Shown: positions 22,365-32,637, counted from the first letter of the stretch. The stretch is 64,000 bases of DNA from Magnetospirillum sp. (GCA_024707145.1 JANQAI010000005.1:744001-808000), one strand, 5' to 3'. Made by a program: numbers and translations. The notes: generated from the letters alone by a model not told the origin.

Positions 22365-22598
22365 ATGAGCCTGTTCGGCCGCCGCGCCCGTGGGATCGAT
22401 GTCACCCCCGGTGATATCTTTCGCAAGGCCGGAACTTACGGCGGGGATTGGGTGGTCGAGCGCGTCTTCGACTATCCCGACATCCCCCGCCATGTCCGTC
22501 TGGTCGAACGCCAGGGCGCCCGCGCCATGACCGTGGCGGCGTCCATGCTGTTCGACCCGGAATGCTTCAGCCCGGTGGGGTACGGCGCCGAGGAATAG
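22365..22598 (+). CDS. Small conserved hypothetical protein
   Basis: A 77-residue protein, MSLFGRRARGIDVTPGDIFR, containing a compact beta-rich sequence (GGDWVVERVFDYPDIPRHVRLVERQG) and a hydrophobic tail segment. No signal peptide or known motif. Upstream ATAAGGGTCTTCC is only a moderate ribosome site. Similar short proteins occur in Rhodospirillales as far as I recall, but I cannot assign a function. Confidence 0.6.
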   Translation: MSLFGRRARGIDVTPGDIFRKAGTYGGDWVVERVFDYPDIPRHVRLVERQGARAMTVAASMLFDPECFSPVGYGAEE

Positions 22599-22742
22599 GC
22601 GGCGCCATCCCACCTTAAAGCATTTTGCGTTCTGACGCGGTCAGGGTGCCAAATGCGACAAGCCCGCGCGGCGTTCGAGCGGCCCCCGGAGGGGGCGCCA
22701 CAGGCAGACTCCAGAGGCGGTTCCGCGTGAGCGGAAACAACC

Positions 22743-23717
22743 CTAGGCGCGGTAGCGGTGCAGATAGGTGGGCAGCACCGCCTCGGCGGCGACCGGGGTG
22801 ATGCCCAGCTCCACCAGGCCCGGCTTGCCGCCGCGCACCACATTGTCCACCCGCAGCAGCTTGACCTGATCGGGGGTCAGCGGTGGCGTGGGCAGCCATT
22901 GCAGGAAAGCCGCCTGCAGGCGGGCGGCGGCGAAAGGCAGCGGCATCAGTCGCGGTCGCAGCCCGGTGACCCGCAGGATCAGTTCCAGCACTTCCTTGAA
23001 GGTATAGCGGCGCGGGCCGCCCAATTCGAAGATCCTGCCCGACAGGCGGGGGTCCTCCACCGCCTTGACGATGGCGTCGGCCACGTCGCCCACATAGACC
23101 GGCTGGAAGGTGGGGCCGCCCGAACCGAACCAGTCGATGGCGTAGCCGCCCTCGGTATGGATCAGCTTGAAGCCGTCGCCGGTGAACACCGGCAGCACCG
23201 GCGACAGCCGCGCCAGCTTGGCGAAGCGGTTGAAGAAGTCGTCGTCGGGGCCGAACACCACCGACGGGCGGATGATGGTGGCTCCCGGGAAGGCGGCCTG
23301 CACCGCCTCTTCCCCCAGCGCCTTGGTGCGGGCATAGGCCGACGGCGAGTTCTTGTCGGCCCCCAGCGCCGACATGTGCACCAGCCGGTTGACGCCAGCA
23401 TCGCGCGCCGCCTGGGCCACGTTGGCGGCGCCCTGGCGGTGGACGGCGTCGAAGCGGGTGCGGCCCTTCTCGAACAGGATGCCCACCAGATTGACCACGG
23501 CGTCGGCTCCAGCCAGCGCGTTGCGCACCGAGTCCGGATTGGTGACGTCGGCATGGATGGGATTGACCTGGCCGGGATCGCCCATGGGCTTGAGGAAGCC
23601 GGCCGCCGCCGGGTGGCGCACTGCGGCGCGCACGATCCAGCCCTTCGCCGCCAGGCGCCGTACCACCTGGGTGCCGATGAAGCCGGACCCGCCGAAGACC
23701 GTCACCACCTTGCGCAT
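22743..23717 (-). CDS. NDUFA9-like NAD(P)-binding protein (complex I-associated SDR family)
   Basis: A 324-residue atypical short-chain dehydrogenase. The Rossmann motif VTVFGGSGFIGTQVVRRLA is at residues 5-23. Further family features are HADVTNPDSVRNALAGADAV, NLVGILFEKGRTRFDAVH, HMSALGADKNSPSAYARTKA (SDR Tyr/Lys region) and IIRPSVVFGPDDDFFNRFA. These match the complex I NDUFA9-subunit-like family of alphaproteobacteria, which binds NADPH tightly and is mostly non-catalytic. Monocistronic here. The ATG opens directly on the Rossmann strand. Confidence 0.88.
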   Translation of the reverse strand: MRKVVTVFGGSGFIGTQVVRRLAAKGWIVRAAVRHPAAAGFLKPMGDPGQVNPIHADVTNPDSVRNALAGADAVVNLVGILFEKGRTRFDAVHRQGAANVAQAARDAGVNRLVHMSALGADKNSPSAYARTKALGEEAVQAAFPGATIIRPSVVFGPDDDFFNRFAKLARLSPVLPVFTGDGFKLIHTEGGYAIDWFGSGGPTFQPVYVGDVADAIVKAVEDPRLSGRIFELGGPRRYTFKEVLELILRVTGLRPRLMPLPFAAARLQAAFLQWLPTPPLTPDQVKLLRVDNVVRGGKPGLVELGITPVAAEAVLPTYLHRYRA

Positions 23718-23926
23718 GTGGACCTCCGCCTCTCCCGTGCCGGCCCGTCGCGCCAGCTTATGTCATTGGGCGCAAAGGCTATTCGTTTCAACCTGCGAAC
23801 GCAACGGCGCTGGCCTCGGGCATGGGGGCGGAAAAAAATCGCGAAGGGCGAAAAAACCTCGTTGACAGCCGGAGGCGATCCGAATATTTCTCTGCGCCTC
23901 GGCGGGGATGCCCCGCTGGACCACCT

Positions 23927-24011
23927 GCCCAGGTGGCGGAATTGGTAGACGCGCACGGTTCAGGTCCGTGTGCCGCGAGGCGTGAAGGTTCGAGTCCTTT
24001 CCTGGGCACCA
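23927..24011 (+). tRNA. tRNA-Leu (CAG anticodon)
   Basis: An 85-nt class II tRNA: acceptor GCCCAGG/CCTGGGC, D arm with AATTGGTAGACGC, anticodon loop TTCAGGT (anticodon CAG), long variable arm TGCCGCGAGGCG, T arm GGTTCGAGTCC and encoded CCA. Confidence 0.96.
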
Positions 24012-24065
24012 TACTTCCCGGTGACTACCGACACCGGGAGCCAAGCCCCCCAGGGGGCGATGCCA

Positions 24066-24101
24066 AACGGCTCCTCCGGGGACAATCCTGAAGGAGCCGT
24101 T
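24066..24101 (+). promoter_or_regulatory. Hairpin covering the ribosome site of the ribonuclease D gene
   Basis: AACGGCTCCT pairs perfectly with AGGAGCCGTT across a 16-nt loop. The right arm contains the AAGGAG ribosome-binding site, ending four bases before the ATG. The structure lies 55 bp after the tRNA-Leu CCA end. It could limit translation of read-through RNA or act as a tRNA 3' boundary. No U-run follows. Confidence 0.55.
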
Positions 24102-24104
24102 CGC

Positions 24105-24716
24105 ATGTCTATCACCTACCATATCGGCGACCTTCCCGCGTCCGTCGATCTCGGCCCGGTGGTCGCCGTGGACAGCGAGACCATGGGGCTGTCCCTCCAC
24201 CGCGACCGGCTGTGCGTCGTCCAGCTGTCGGGCGGCGACGGCACCGCCCACGTGGTGCATTTCCCCACCCCGGTCTACGACGCCCCCAACCTGAAGCGCC
24301 TGCTGGCCGATCCGGCGGTGACCAAGCTGTTCCATTTCGCCCGCTTCGACCTGGCCATGATCCAGCGGCACCTGGGGGTGCAGTGCCAGCCGGTGTGGTG
24401 CACCAAATTGGCGTCCAAGCTGACCCGCACCAATACCGACCGCCACGGGCTGAAGGATTTGTGCCGCGACCTCATCGGCGTGGACTTGTCCAAGCAGCAG
24501 CAGACCTCGGACTGGGGCGCGCCGGAGCCGAGCGCGGAGCAACTGGCCTATGCCGCCTCGGACGTGCTTTACCTGCACCAGCTCAAGGCCAAGCTGGACG
24601 TCCTGCTCGACCGCGAAGGGCGGCGCGAGGTGGCCGAGGCCTGCTTCCGCTTCCTGCCCACCCGCGCCGCCCTGGACCTGCTGGACTGGGACGAGGTGGA
24701 CATCTTCTCCCACTGA
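24105..24716 (+). CDS. rnd: Short ribonuclease D-type 3'-5' exonuclease
   Basis: A 203-residue DEDDy exonuclease. Exo I is VAVDSETMGLSLHRDRL, Exo II is LFHFARFDLAMIQRHLG, and Exo III is AAEQLAYAASDVLYLHQL (Tyr and Asp). It lacks the C-terminal HRDC domains of E. coli RNase D, as is usual for the short alphaproteobacterial form. Expected to trim tRNA or other RNA 3' ends, which suits its place directly downstream of a tRNA gene. The start is fixed by AAGGAG four bases upstream, inside a hairpin. Confidence 0.9.
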   Translation: MSITYHIGDLPASVDLGPVVAVDSETMGLSLHRDRLCVVQLSGGDGTAHVVHFPTPVYDAPNLKRLLADPAVTKLFHFARFDLAMIQRHLGVQCQPVWCTKLASKLTRTNTDRHGLKDLCRDLIGVDLSKQQQTSDWGAPEPSAEQLAYAASDVLYLHQLKAKLDVLLDREGRREVAEACFRFLPTRAALDLLDWDEVDIFSH

Positions 24717-24844
24717 TGGGAAGGAGGGCGGGCAAATCGCCCACCCCATCCTCTTTTGACCTTTCGATTGGCGGCGCGATTCGTATAGTGAGGGGCCGCG
24801 CGCCGTTTTGGCGCGGTGCTTGCAAGTTCAGTAGGGCTCCGTTC

Positions 24845-25841
24845 ATGACCGTCCACGTGCCGGACGACGCTTCCGTCTCCGCCGACATCGCTTCCGGCCG
24901 CCGCGTGCTCAAGGCCGAGGCCGCCGCCCTCGAAGCCCTGGCCGATCTGCTGGGCGCCGCCTTCGTGGCCGCAGTGGAGGCGCTGGCCGCCGCCTCGGGC
25001 CGCGTGGTGGTGTCGGGCATGGGCAAATCGGGCCATGTGGCGCGTAAGATCGCCGCCACCCTGGCCAGCACCGGCACACCCGCCTTCTTCGTCCATCCCG
25101 GCGAGGCCAGCCATGGCGACCTGGGCATGATCATGCCGGGTGACGCGGTGGTGGCCTTGTCCAATTCGGGTGAGACGCCGGAGCCTGGGCGACATCGTCG
25201 CCTATACCCGCCGCTTCGAGATTCCGCTGGTGGCCATCACCTCGCGCGGGGGCAGCACCCTGGCCAACGCCGCCGACGTGGCGCTGATCCTGCCGCCGGT
25301 CCCCGAGGCCTGTCCCATGGGGCTGGCTCCCACCACCTCCACCACGCTGATGCTGGCCCTGGGCGACGCCCTGGCGGTGGCGTTGCTGGAACGCAAGAAT
25401 TTCACCGCCGCCGATTTCCGCGTCTTCCACCCCGGCGGCAAGCTGGGCCAGCGCCTGCTGAAGGCCGCCGACCTGATGCATGGCGGCGATGCGGTGCCGG
25501 TGGTCGCGCCCGACGCTCCCATGTCCGAGGTGCTGCTGGTCATGACCGCCAAGCGCCTGGGCTGTGCCGGCGTGACCGAAGATGGCCGCTTGGTCGGCAT
25601 CATCACCGACGGCGACCTGCGTCGCCACATGCAGGCCGGGCAGTTGCAGGACGGGCTGCTGTCCCGCCCGGCCCGCGACATCATGACTCCGGGCCCCAAG
25701 ACGGTGCCGCCGTCCATGCTGGCCGCCGAGGCCCTGCGCATCATGAATGCCAAGGCCATCACCGCCTTGTTCGTGGTCGATGACGGCCGGCCGGTGGGCG
25801 TGCTGCACGTGCACGACCTGCTGCGCTCGGGCGTGGCGTGA
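24845..25841 (+). CDS. kdsD: Arabinose-5-phosphate isomerase, SIS plus CBS domains (frameshifted)
   Basis: KdsD interconverts ribulose-5-phosphate and arabinose-5-phosphate, the first step to Kdo of LPS. The frame breaks after SNSGETPE at GAGCCTG (25181-25187). Removing one C restores ELGDIVAYTRR and a 331-residue protein of normal length. The N-terminal SIS domain shows VVVSGMGKSGHVARKIAATLA and HPGEASHGDLGMI; the middle has VPEACPMGLAPTTSTT; the C-terminal half carries two CBS domains. It heads the cluster kdsD-lptC-lptA-lptB-rpoN-ptsN, so an inactivating mutation is unlikely and the shift is best seen as a sequence error. Confidence 0.9.
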
Positions 25842-25855
25842 CCGGCGGGGCCGCC

Positions 25856-26533
25856 ATGAGCCTGCACGCCGACGCCGATCTGCGCCCGCCGCCGCCGCCC
25901 CGGCGCCGGCCGCGCGTGGCTCATCCGGCGCGGGCCGGCGGGCATCACCGCTATACCCGTTTCGTCGGTGCCATGAAGCTGGTGCTGCCGGCCTTGGCGG
26001 CGCTGTTGCTGGGCTTGGTGGTCGCTTGGCCCAGGCTGACCGCCCGCGACGACCGCTTCCAGATCGGCTTCGCTCAGCTGTCGCCGTCGTCGGTGGAAAG
26101 CCTGTCCATGGTCAACGCCCGCTTTTTCGGCATCAACCGGCGCAATCAGCCGTTCAGCCTGACCGCCGACGTGGCGACCGAGGACGAGCCCGGCGCCGGG
26201 CTGATCGTGCTGGACCAGCCCAAGGCGGATTTTCTGACGCCGGGCGGCAAGGGCGTCTACGTAGAGGCTCGGCGCGGCTTCTACCGCCAGAAGGAGCAGA
26301 CGCTGGATCTGGAGGGCGAGGTCAGCCTGTTCCACGAGGACGGCTACGAGATGCACACCGAGAAGGCCCATGTGGATCTCAAGACCTCCATGGCCGAGGG
26401 CGACGTTCCGGTCAACGGCCACGGCCCCCAGGGGCGCATCGACGGCCAGGGGTTCCGCATCCTCGACAACGGGGCGCAGGTGATGGTGACCGGCAGGTCC
26501 AGCATGAATCTGAAGGGGGCTGGCTCGAAATGA
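25856..26533 (+). CDS. lptC: LPS export protein LptC
   Basis: A 225-residue inner-membrane-anchored periplasmic protein that passes LPS from the LptB2FG transporter to LptA. After a Pro/Arg-rich cytoplasmic start there is one transmembrane helix (LVLPALAALLLGLVVAWP, about residues 42-59). A beta-jellyroll follows with ARFFGINRRNQPFSLTADVA and QTLDLEGEVSLFHEDGYEMHTEKAHVDL. An alternative GTG six codons upstream overlaps the kdsD stop; the ATG is preferred for its GGCGGGG ribosome site. Its stop overlaps the lptA start (ATGA). Confidence 0.88.
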   Translation: MSLHADADLRPPPPPRRRPRVAHPARAGGHHRYTRFVGAMKLVLPALAALLLGLVVAWPRLTARDDRFQIGFAQLSPSSVESLSMVNARFFGINRRNQPFSLTADVATEDEPGAGLIVLDQPKADFLTPGGKGVYVEARRGFYRQKEQTLDLEGEVSLFHEDGYEMHTEKAHVDLKTSMAEGDVPVNGHGPQGRIDGQGFRILDNGAQVMVTGRSSMNLKGAGSK

Positions 26534-27492
26534 TGCGTTTTTCCCCCGCCGCCCTGGCGCTGGCCGCCTTGCTGTTCGGGTCTTCCTGCGCCCTGGCGCA
26601 GGGCTTCAACATGGCCCAGGGCAACGACAGCGAGATTCAGGTCTATGCCGACAACGGCATCGAATGGATATCCGAGGCCACCCGAGTGGTGGCGCGGGGC
26701 AACGCCAAGGCCATCCGCGGGACGGTGACGGTGACCGCCGACACCCTGACCGCCTATTACCGCGAAGGCCCCAAGGGCAACGAGATCTGGCGCCTGGACG
26801 CCGACGGCAACGTCACCATCACCACCCCCACCGAGACCGCCACCGGCTACAAGGGCACCTACGACCTGGACAAGGCCATCTTCGTGCTGCGCGGCACCCC
26901 GGCCAAGCTGGTCACTCCCACCGATACGGTGACCGCCAACGAGACGCTGGAGTACTGGGAGCGCGAGCGCATGGCGGTGGCGCGCGGCGACGCCTTCGCC
27001 ACCAACCAGGACAAGAGCATCAAGGCCGACGTGCTGACCGCCCATTTCAGGGATAAGGGCGCCGCCCCCGCGGCCGGGAAGCCGCCGGCGAAGGCGGACG
27101 CCGCCGGCCAGGGCAGCAGCCTGGAATTGCAGCGCGCCGACGCCTATGGCCATGTGGTGCTGACCACGCCGAAGGAGCAGGTGACCGGCGACCGCGGCGA
27201 CTACAACCTGGAAAGCGGTATCGCCACGGTCTCGGGTTCGGTTAAACTGGTCCGCGAAGGCAACGAGCTGAACGGCGGCTTCGCCCACGTCAATCTCAAC
27301 ACGGGCATCAGCAAGCTGTTCGGCGCGGCACCCGGTAGCAAGGGGGGCGATACCCGCGCCCACGGAACTTTCATCCCCGAGAAGAAGGACACCGAGAAGC
27401 GGCGCGCCGTCTTCCAGGGGGCCGGGCCGACCCAGGACGAGCCGCCGCCGGCGGGGGCTGGGGGCGCCGGGGACGGCGCGGGAAGGCACTAA
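26530..27492 (+). CDS. lptA: LPS transport periplasmic protein LptA
   Basis: A 320-residue protein with a signal peptide ([23 protein letters not shown]) and an OstA-like beta-jellyroll: [39 protein letters not shown], then repeated strands including [20 protein letters not shown]. It is longer than E. coli LptA because of an Ala/Lys insert (about 180-200) and a Pro/Gly-rich tail. It forms the periplasmic bridge for LPS between LptC and LptD. Co-translated with lptC through ATGA and followed 4 bp later by lptB. Confidence 0.9.
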   Translation: MMRFSPAALALAALLFGSSCALAQGFNMAQGNDSEIQVYADNGIEWISEATRVVARGNAKAIRGTVTVTADTLTAYYREGPKGNEIWRLDADGNVTITTPTETATGYKGTYDLDKAIFVLRGTPAKLVTPTDTVTANETLEYWERERMAVARGDAFATNQDKSIKADVLTAHFRDKGAAPAAGKPPAKADAAGQGSSLELQRADAYGHVVLTTPKEQVTGDRGDYNLESGIATVSGSVKLVREGNELNGGFAHVNLNTGISKLFGAAPGSKGGDTRAHGTFIPEKKDTEKRRAVFQGAGPTQDEPPPAGAGGAGDGAGRH

Positions 27493-27496
27493 AGGA

Positions 27497-28297
<801 letters not shown>

Positions 28298-28329
28298 TCC
28301 AGCTCTAGCCCGCAAAAGACGCACGGCCC

Positions 28330-29845
28330 ATGGCGCTTTCCCCCCGGTTGGATCTCCGTCAGACCCAGGCATTGGTGATGACGCCGCAATTGCAGCAGGC
28401 CATCAAGCTGCTGCAATTGTCCAACCTTGAGCTCACCGCTTTCATCGAACAGGAACTGGAACGCAATCCGCTGCTGGAGCGCGAGGACGGCGACCGGAAC
28501 GAGACCACGGGCGAAGCGGGCCTGGATGGCGGCGATTCCGATCCGCGCGAGACGCCTGCCGCGCCTGCCGAGGCGCCCCTGCTGGACGGCATGACCGAAG
28601 GTTCGGCAGCCGACGGCATGGACGTGGACTACGACAACCTGTTCAACAACGACAGCGCCTCCGATTCGCTGGACGGCGAGGCCTTCGGCCAGTGGAGCCG
28701 CACCGGCGGGTCCGCCAGCTTCGAGGACGGTGAGTCCAACCTGGAGCAGACGCTGGCCGGCAGCGCCACCCTGCGCGACCATCTGGTGGCCCAGCTCAAC
28801 ATGGACATCCTCGATCCCGCCGACCGCCTGATCGGCCTGCACCTTATCGAGATGCTGGACGAGTGCGGCTATCTGGTGGGCGAGCTGGAGGAGGTGGCGG
28901 CCAAGCTGTCCTGTCTGCCGGAGCAGGTGGAGGCGGTGCTGGTCCGCATGCAGCGTTTCGATCCGGTGGGGGTGTTCGCCCGCTCGCTGAAGGAGTGTCT
29001 GGCTCTGCAGTTGGCCGAGCGCGATCGCCTCGACCCGGCCATGGCGGCGCTGCTGGACAATCTGGAAATGCTGGGCCGGCGCGATCTGGCCGGTCTGATG
29101 AAAGTGTGCGGCATCGATGCCGAGGACCTGGCCGAGATGATCGGCGAGATCAAGGCCTTGGACCCGAAGCCCGCGCTCAAGTTCGACCATGCGGTGGCGC
29201 AGCCGGTGACGCCCGACGTGCTGATGCGCCGCGCCCAGGACGGCAGCTGGCTGGTGGAGCTGAATTCGGACACGCTGCCGCGCGTGCTGGTGAACGCCCG
29301 CTATTACGCCAAGGTGTCCGGCTCGGCCCGCAACAAGGACGAGAAGACCTACCTGTCGGAACGCTTCCAATCGGCCAACTGGCTGGTGAAGTCGCTGCAC
29401 CAGCGCGCCACCACCATCCTCAAGGTGGCCTCGAGGCTGGTGCACCAGCAGGACGCCTTCTTCCGCCACGGCGTCCAGCACCTGAAGCCGCTGGTGCTGC
29501 GCGACATTGCCGGCGCCATCGGCATGCACGAAAGCACCGTCAGCCGCGTGACCTCCAACAAGTACATCGCTACGCCGCGCGGCATCTACGAGCCTGAAGT
29601 ACTTCTTCACCCAGGCCATCGGCTCCAATGACGGCGGCGACGCCCATTCGGCCGAGGCGGTGCGCCACCGCATCAAGGCGCTGATCGACGCCGAGGGCAA
29701 GGCGGTGCTGTCCGACGACCGCATCGTCGAGATTCTCAAGGCCGAAGGCATCGACATTGCCCGCCGGACGGTGGCAAAATACCGCGAGGGCATGAACATT
29801 CCCTCTTCGGTGCAGCGCCGCCGCGAGAAGTCGCTGGGGGTATAG
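28330..29845 (+). CDS. rpoN: RNA polymerase sigma-54 factor (frameshifted)
   Basis: Removing one C in GAGCCTG (29590-29596) joins RGIYE to LKYFFTQAIGS and yields 504 residues. Region I is LDLRQTQALVMTPQLQQAIKL (activator contact). Region II is acidic and Glu/Asp-rich (about 55-140). Region III contains the core-binding and promoter DNA parts, including LVLRDIAGAIGMHESTVSRV. The RpoN box ARRTVAKYRE, which reads the -24 element, lies near the end. Sigma-54 directs nitrogen, C4-dicarboxylate and often motility genes together with enhancer-binding proteins. Confidence 0.93.
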
Positions 29846-29868
29846 GACGGATGGGGGGCGGCCGATAC

Positions 29869-29897
29869 TTGACTCCGGCCGGGTGCGGAACTATGTT
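29869..29897 (+). promoter_or_regulatory. Sigma-70-type promoter candidate for ptsN
   Basis: TTGACT and TATGTT are separated by exactly 17 bp, starting 23 bp after the rpoN stop. That would give ptsN its own promoter with a leader of about 225 nt. Confidence 0.5.
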
Positions 29898-30128
29898 CCG
29901 GCCCTCCATTGGACCGGTCCGACGGAATGGCCTTAAAATTGGGCTGCGCGAGACCGAGATGTGCGGACAGGCGGGATCCGCGCCAGTGGCCGGGCGGCGG
30001 AAATTCATCCGGATGAATTCCGCGCAGGAGCAGGCCGCTGGGTTGTTGAATGGTGCGGTGGTGTCGAAGGTCGGCCGGTGGGCCGGAAACGCGCGCTACA
30101 CGCTGAGCCCAACAGAGGGTTGCTTTTC

Positions 30129-30593
30129 ATGGACATCGCCGACCTGATCACTCCGGCTGCCGTTATTCCCAATCTACGCGTGACTTCGAAGAAGCAAGCC
30201 CTGCAGGACTTGGCCAAGAAGGCGGCCGAGCTGACCGGGCAGAGCGAGCGCGCGGTCTTCGACGTCCTGCTGGAGCGCGAGCGCCTGGGCACCACCGGTG
30301 TCGGCAACGGCATCGCCATCCCCCATGGCAAGCTGCCGCAGCTGGATCGTCTGCACGGCCTGTTCGCCCGACTGGAGCGGCCCATCCATTTCGAATCCAT
30401 CGACGAGCAGCCGGTGGACCTGATCTTCCTGTTGCTGGCCCCGGAAGCCGCTGGCGCCGACCACCTGAAGGCGCTGGCCCGGGTGTCGCGGCTGCTGCGC
30501 GACAAGGGCGTGTGCGAAAAGCTGCGCGGCACCGATAACGCCGACGGCCTGTACGCGCTGTTGACTGAATCGCCGGCCAGCCGGGCGGCGTGA
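30129..30593 (+). CDS. ptsN: Nitrogen-regulatory PTS protein EIIA-Ntr
   Basis: A 154-residue EIIA domain. The phosphorylated histidine is in GIAIPHGKLPQLDRL (about His66); LITPAAVIPNLRVTSKKQAL and LIFLLLAPEAAGADHLKALA are typical of the family. It takes phosphate from the PTS-Ntr chain and regulates potassium transport, stringent response and nitrogen-linked functions. In many alphaproteobacteria an hpf gene separates rpoN from ptsN; here the 283-bp gap is too short for a full-length one and holds no recognisable Hpf. Confidence 0.92.
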   Translation: MDIADLITPAAVIPNLRVTSKKQALQDLAKKAAELTGQSERAVFDVLLERERLGTTGVGNGIAIPHGKLPQLDRLHGLFARLERPIHFESIDEQPVDLIFLLLAPEAAGADHLKALARVSRLLRDKGVCEKLRGTDNADGLYALLTESPASRAA

Positions 30594-30674
30594 TCCCCCA
30601 CCCCTGTGCGTCGGAGCTGTGACATCGGGCGTTCGCCCCTGGTCCCGCACCGCGAAAAGAGCTAGAAAGGGCGC

Positions 30675-31346
30675 ATGAGGACGCTCTACCACCATCCGCT
30701 CTGCCCGTTCTCGCGCAAGGTGCGCGTCGTTCTGGCCGAAAAGAAGCTGGAATTCGAAGGGCATCTCGAACGCTATTGGGAGCGCCGCGACGACTTCGTC
30801 GCCCTCAATCCGGCGTCCGAGGTGCCGGTGCTGGTGGAAGAGGGCGGCACCGTGCTGGCCGATTCCTCCGCCATCTGCGAATACCTGGACGAGGTTCACC
30901 GCGAACCGCCGCTGCTGCCCGCCGAGGCCGCCGCCCGCGCCGAGATTCGCCGCTTGGTGGGCTGGTTCGACGTCAAGTTCCACCGCGACGTCACCGTCAA
31001 TCTGGTGGGTGAAAAGGTGCACAAGCGCCTCGTCAATACCCACGCCGCTCCCGATTCCCGGCTGATCCGCGCCGGCTTCGCCGCCATCCACCAGCATCTG
31101 GACTATATCGGCTGGCTGACCGAGCGGCGTACCTGGCTGGGCGGTTCGCACTATTCCATGGCAGACATCGCTGCTGCGGCGCAGCTGTCCTGCGTCGATT
31201 ACATCGGCGACGTGCCGTGGGAGAACCATCCCGCCGCCAAGGACTGGTATGCCCGCGTCAAGTCGCGGCCCAGCTTCCGCCCGCTGCTGGCCGACCACCT
31301 GCCCGGCGTGCCGCCGCCGCGCCATTACGCGGATTTGGACTTTTGA
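30675..31346 (+). CDS. fzlA: Glutathione S-transferase-like protein, probable FzlA homologue
   Basis: A 223-residue protein of glutathione transferase fold: thioredoxin-like N-terminus (LYHHPLCPFSRKVRVVLAEKKL), ADSSAICEYLDE, then an all-helical domain (SMADIAAAAQLSCVDYIGDV). The C-terminal PGVPPPRHYADLDF is, as I recall, characteristic of FzlA, the FtsZ-binding division protein of Caulobacter and other alphaproteobacteria. If so it stabilises curved FtsZ filaments and is not a detoxifying enzyme. The GST-fold assignment is firm; FzlA is likely but from memory. Confidence 0.8.
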   Translation: MRTLYHHPLCPFSRKVRVVLAEKKLEFEGHLERYWERRDDFVALNPASEVPVLVEEGGTVLADSSAICEYLDEVHREPPLLPAEAAARAEIRRLVGWFDVKFHRDVTVNLVGEKVHKRLVNTHAAPDSRLIRAGFAAIHQHLDYIGWLTERRTWLGGSHYSMADIAAAAQLSCVDYIGDVPWENHPAAKDWYARVKSRPSFRPLLADHLPGVPPPRHYADLDF

Positions 31347-31349
31347 GAT

Positions 31350-31490
31350 TGCCCTCTCCCGTCCAACGGGAGAGGGAGGGGCCCATGCGAAGCATGGGAG
31401 GGTGAGGGAGCCGCACAGCACCTCGTCCTCGGCCCCCTCACCCGGCCTTCGGCCACCCTCTCCCGCGCGCGCGGGGAGGGGATGTTCGTG
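31350..31490. repeat. Intergenic REP-like palindromic element
   Basis: Imperfect inverted repeat filling the gap between two genes. Left arm CTCTCCC..GGGAGAGGGAGGGG followed by GGGAGGGTGAGGG; right arm CCCTCACCCGGCCTTCGG and CACCCTCTCCC. The layout is that of scattered extragenic palindromes common in Proteobacteria. Probably present in many copies in this genome. Confidence 0.65.
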
Positions 31491-31498
31491 ACGAGGCC

Positions 31499-32176
31499 AT
31501 GCGCACCGCATCCATCCTTGCCCTCCTCGCCCTGCTGCTGCTCGCGTTTCCCGCCCGCGCCGAGGTGATCGAACGGCTGCCCACCACCGGCAAGGTGGTG
31601 GCGCTGACCTTCGACGCCTGCGAGGCGAAGGGGGCGCCGGCCCATTTCGACCGCGCCATCCTGGACTACCTGGAAGCCGAAAAGCTGCCCTTCACCGTCT
31701 TCGCCACGGGACTGTTCGCGCAGCACAACAGGGACGATCTGGCTCGCTTGGCCAAGCTGCCCGAGGCGGAGATCGAGAACCATTCCTTCGACCATCCCCA
31801 GCACACGGAACGGTTGGACCTGGATCGTGCCCTGGCCGAAGTGAAGGGGGGCGATGACGCCATCGAGGCGGCCACCGGGCGCCGCCCGGTGTTCTTCCGC
31901 TTTCCCGCCGGCAATTACGACGCCGCCACCCTTGCGGCGGTGGAGGGCTCGGGGCACAGGGTGGTGCATTGGCGCTGGCCGTCGGGCGACCCCGCCAAGG
32001 GGCTGACGCCCGAGCATCTGCGCGATTGGGTGGTTGCCAAGACCCGGCCCGGCGATATCCTGATCTTCCATGTGAACGGCCGCGCCCCCGCCACCCATGC
32101 GGCGCTGCCCCAGGTGGTGGCCGAATTGCGGCGGCGCGGCTATTCCTTCGTGCGTCTGGACGAGGTGTTGAAATGA
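31499..32176 (+). CDS. Secreted polysaccharide deacetylase (NodB homology domain)
   Basis: A 225-residue exported CE4-type enzyme. Signal peptide MRTASILALLALLLLAFPARA, then the NodB fold with motif 1 ALTFDACEAK (catalytic Asp), motif 2 HSFDHPQH (zinc His pair), motif 3 RFPAGNYD and a late DILIFHVNG carrying the catalytic His. Such enzymes remove acetyl groups from peptidoglycan or exopolysaccharide in the periplasm. The stop overlaps the next start (ATGA), so it is coupled to an acetyltransferase gene. Confidence 0.88.
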   Translation: MRTASILALLALLLLAFPARAEVIERLPTTGKVVALTFDACEAKGAPAHFDRAILDYLEAEKLPFTVFATGLFAQHNRDDLARLAKLPEAEIENHSFDHPQHTERLDLDRALAEVKGGDDAIEAATGRRPVFFRFPAGNYDAATLAAVEGSGHRVVHWRWPSGDPAKGLTPEHLRDWVVAKTRPGDILIFHVNGRAPATHAALPQVVAELRRRGYSFVRLDEVLK

Positions 32177-32637
32177 GTTTGCGCCCGCTGTTCGCCGGCG
32201 ACGTGGAGGTGCTGGCCCCTGCGCTGGCCGCCATGGACCCGTGGCGCACCCTGGGGTTCACCGCCGCCGGACTGGCCGCCTATCTGGGCCACGAGGATGC
32301 CGCCCTGACCCGCATGGTGGTGGAGCGGGACGGCGTGGCGGCGGCGGTGGTGGCGCTGCGCCGGCCATGGCTGCGCGGCCCCTATATCGAGCTGCTGGGC
32401 GTGCTGCCGGCGGCCCAGGGCGGCGGCATCGGCCGGCAGTTGGTGGACTGGGCGGCGGTCCAGGGCGGCGGCAATCTGTGGGCCTGCGTCTCCGCCTTCA
32501 ATGCCCCGGCGCGGGCCTTCTATGCCCGTGCCGGCTTCGCTGAGGTGGCGGTGCTGCCCGATCTGGTGGCGGTTGGCCAGGACGAGGTGTTGCTCAGGCG
32601 GCTTCCCGGCCCCGCGCCGACGCCAGCGGCACGCTGA
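32173..32637 (+). CDS. GNAT-family N-acetyltransferase
   Basis: A 154-residue GNAT protein. The acetyl-CoA loop is ELLGVLPAAQGGGIGRQLVDWA (Q-x-x-G-x-G/A type), followed by NAPARAFYARAGFAEVAVL, the usual C-terminal motif B. Substrate unknown. Translationally coupled to the polysaccharide deacetylase. Its last 44 bp overlap the 3' end of the convergent kinase gene. Confidence 0.82.
   Translation: MSLRPLFAGDVEVLAPALAAMDPWRTLGFTAAGLAAYLGHEDAALTRMVVERDGVAAAVVALRRPWLRGPYIELLGVLPAAQGGGIGRQLVDWAAVQGGGNLWACVSAFNAPARAFYARAGFAEVAVLPDLVAVGQDEVLLRRLPGPAPTPAAR

Noticed and set aside
29851-30147. 98-codon frame between rpoN and ptsN
   Set aside because: It starts before the likely promoter, overlaps the ptsN start in another frame and resembles no Hpf protein.
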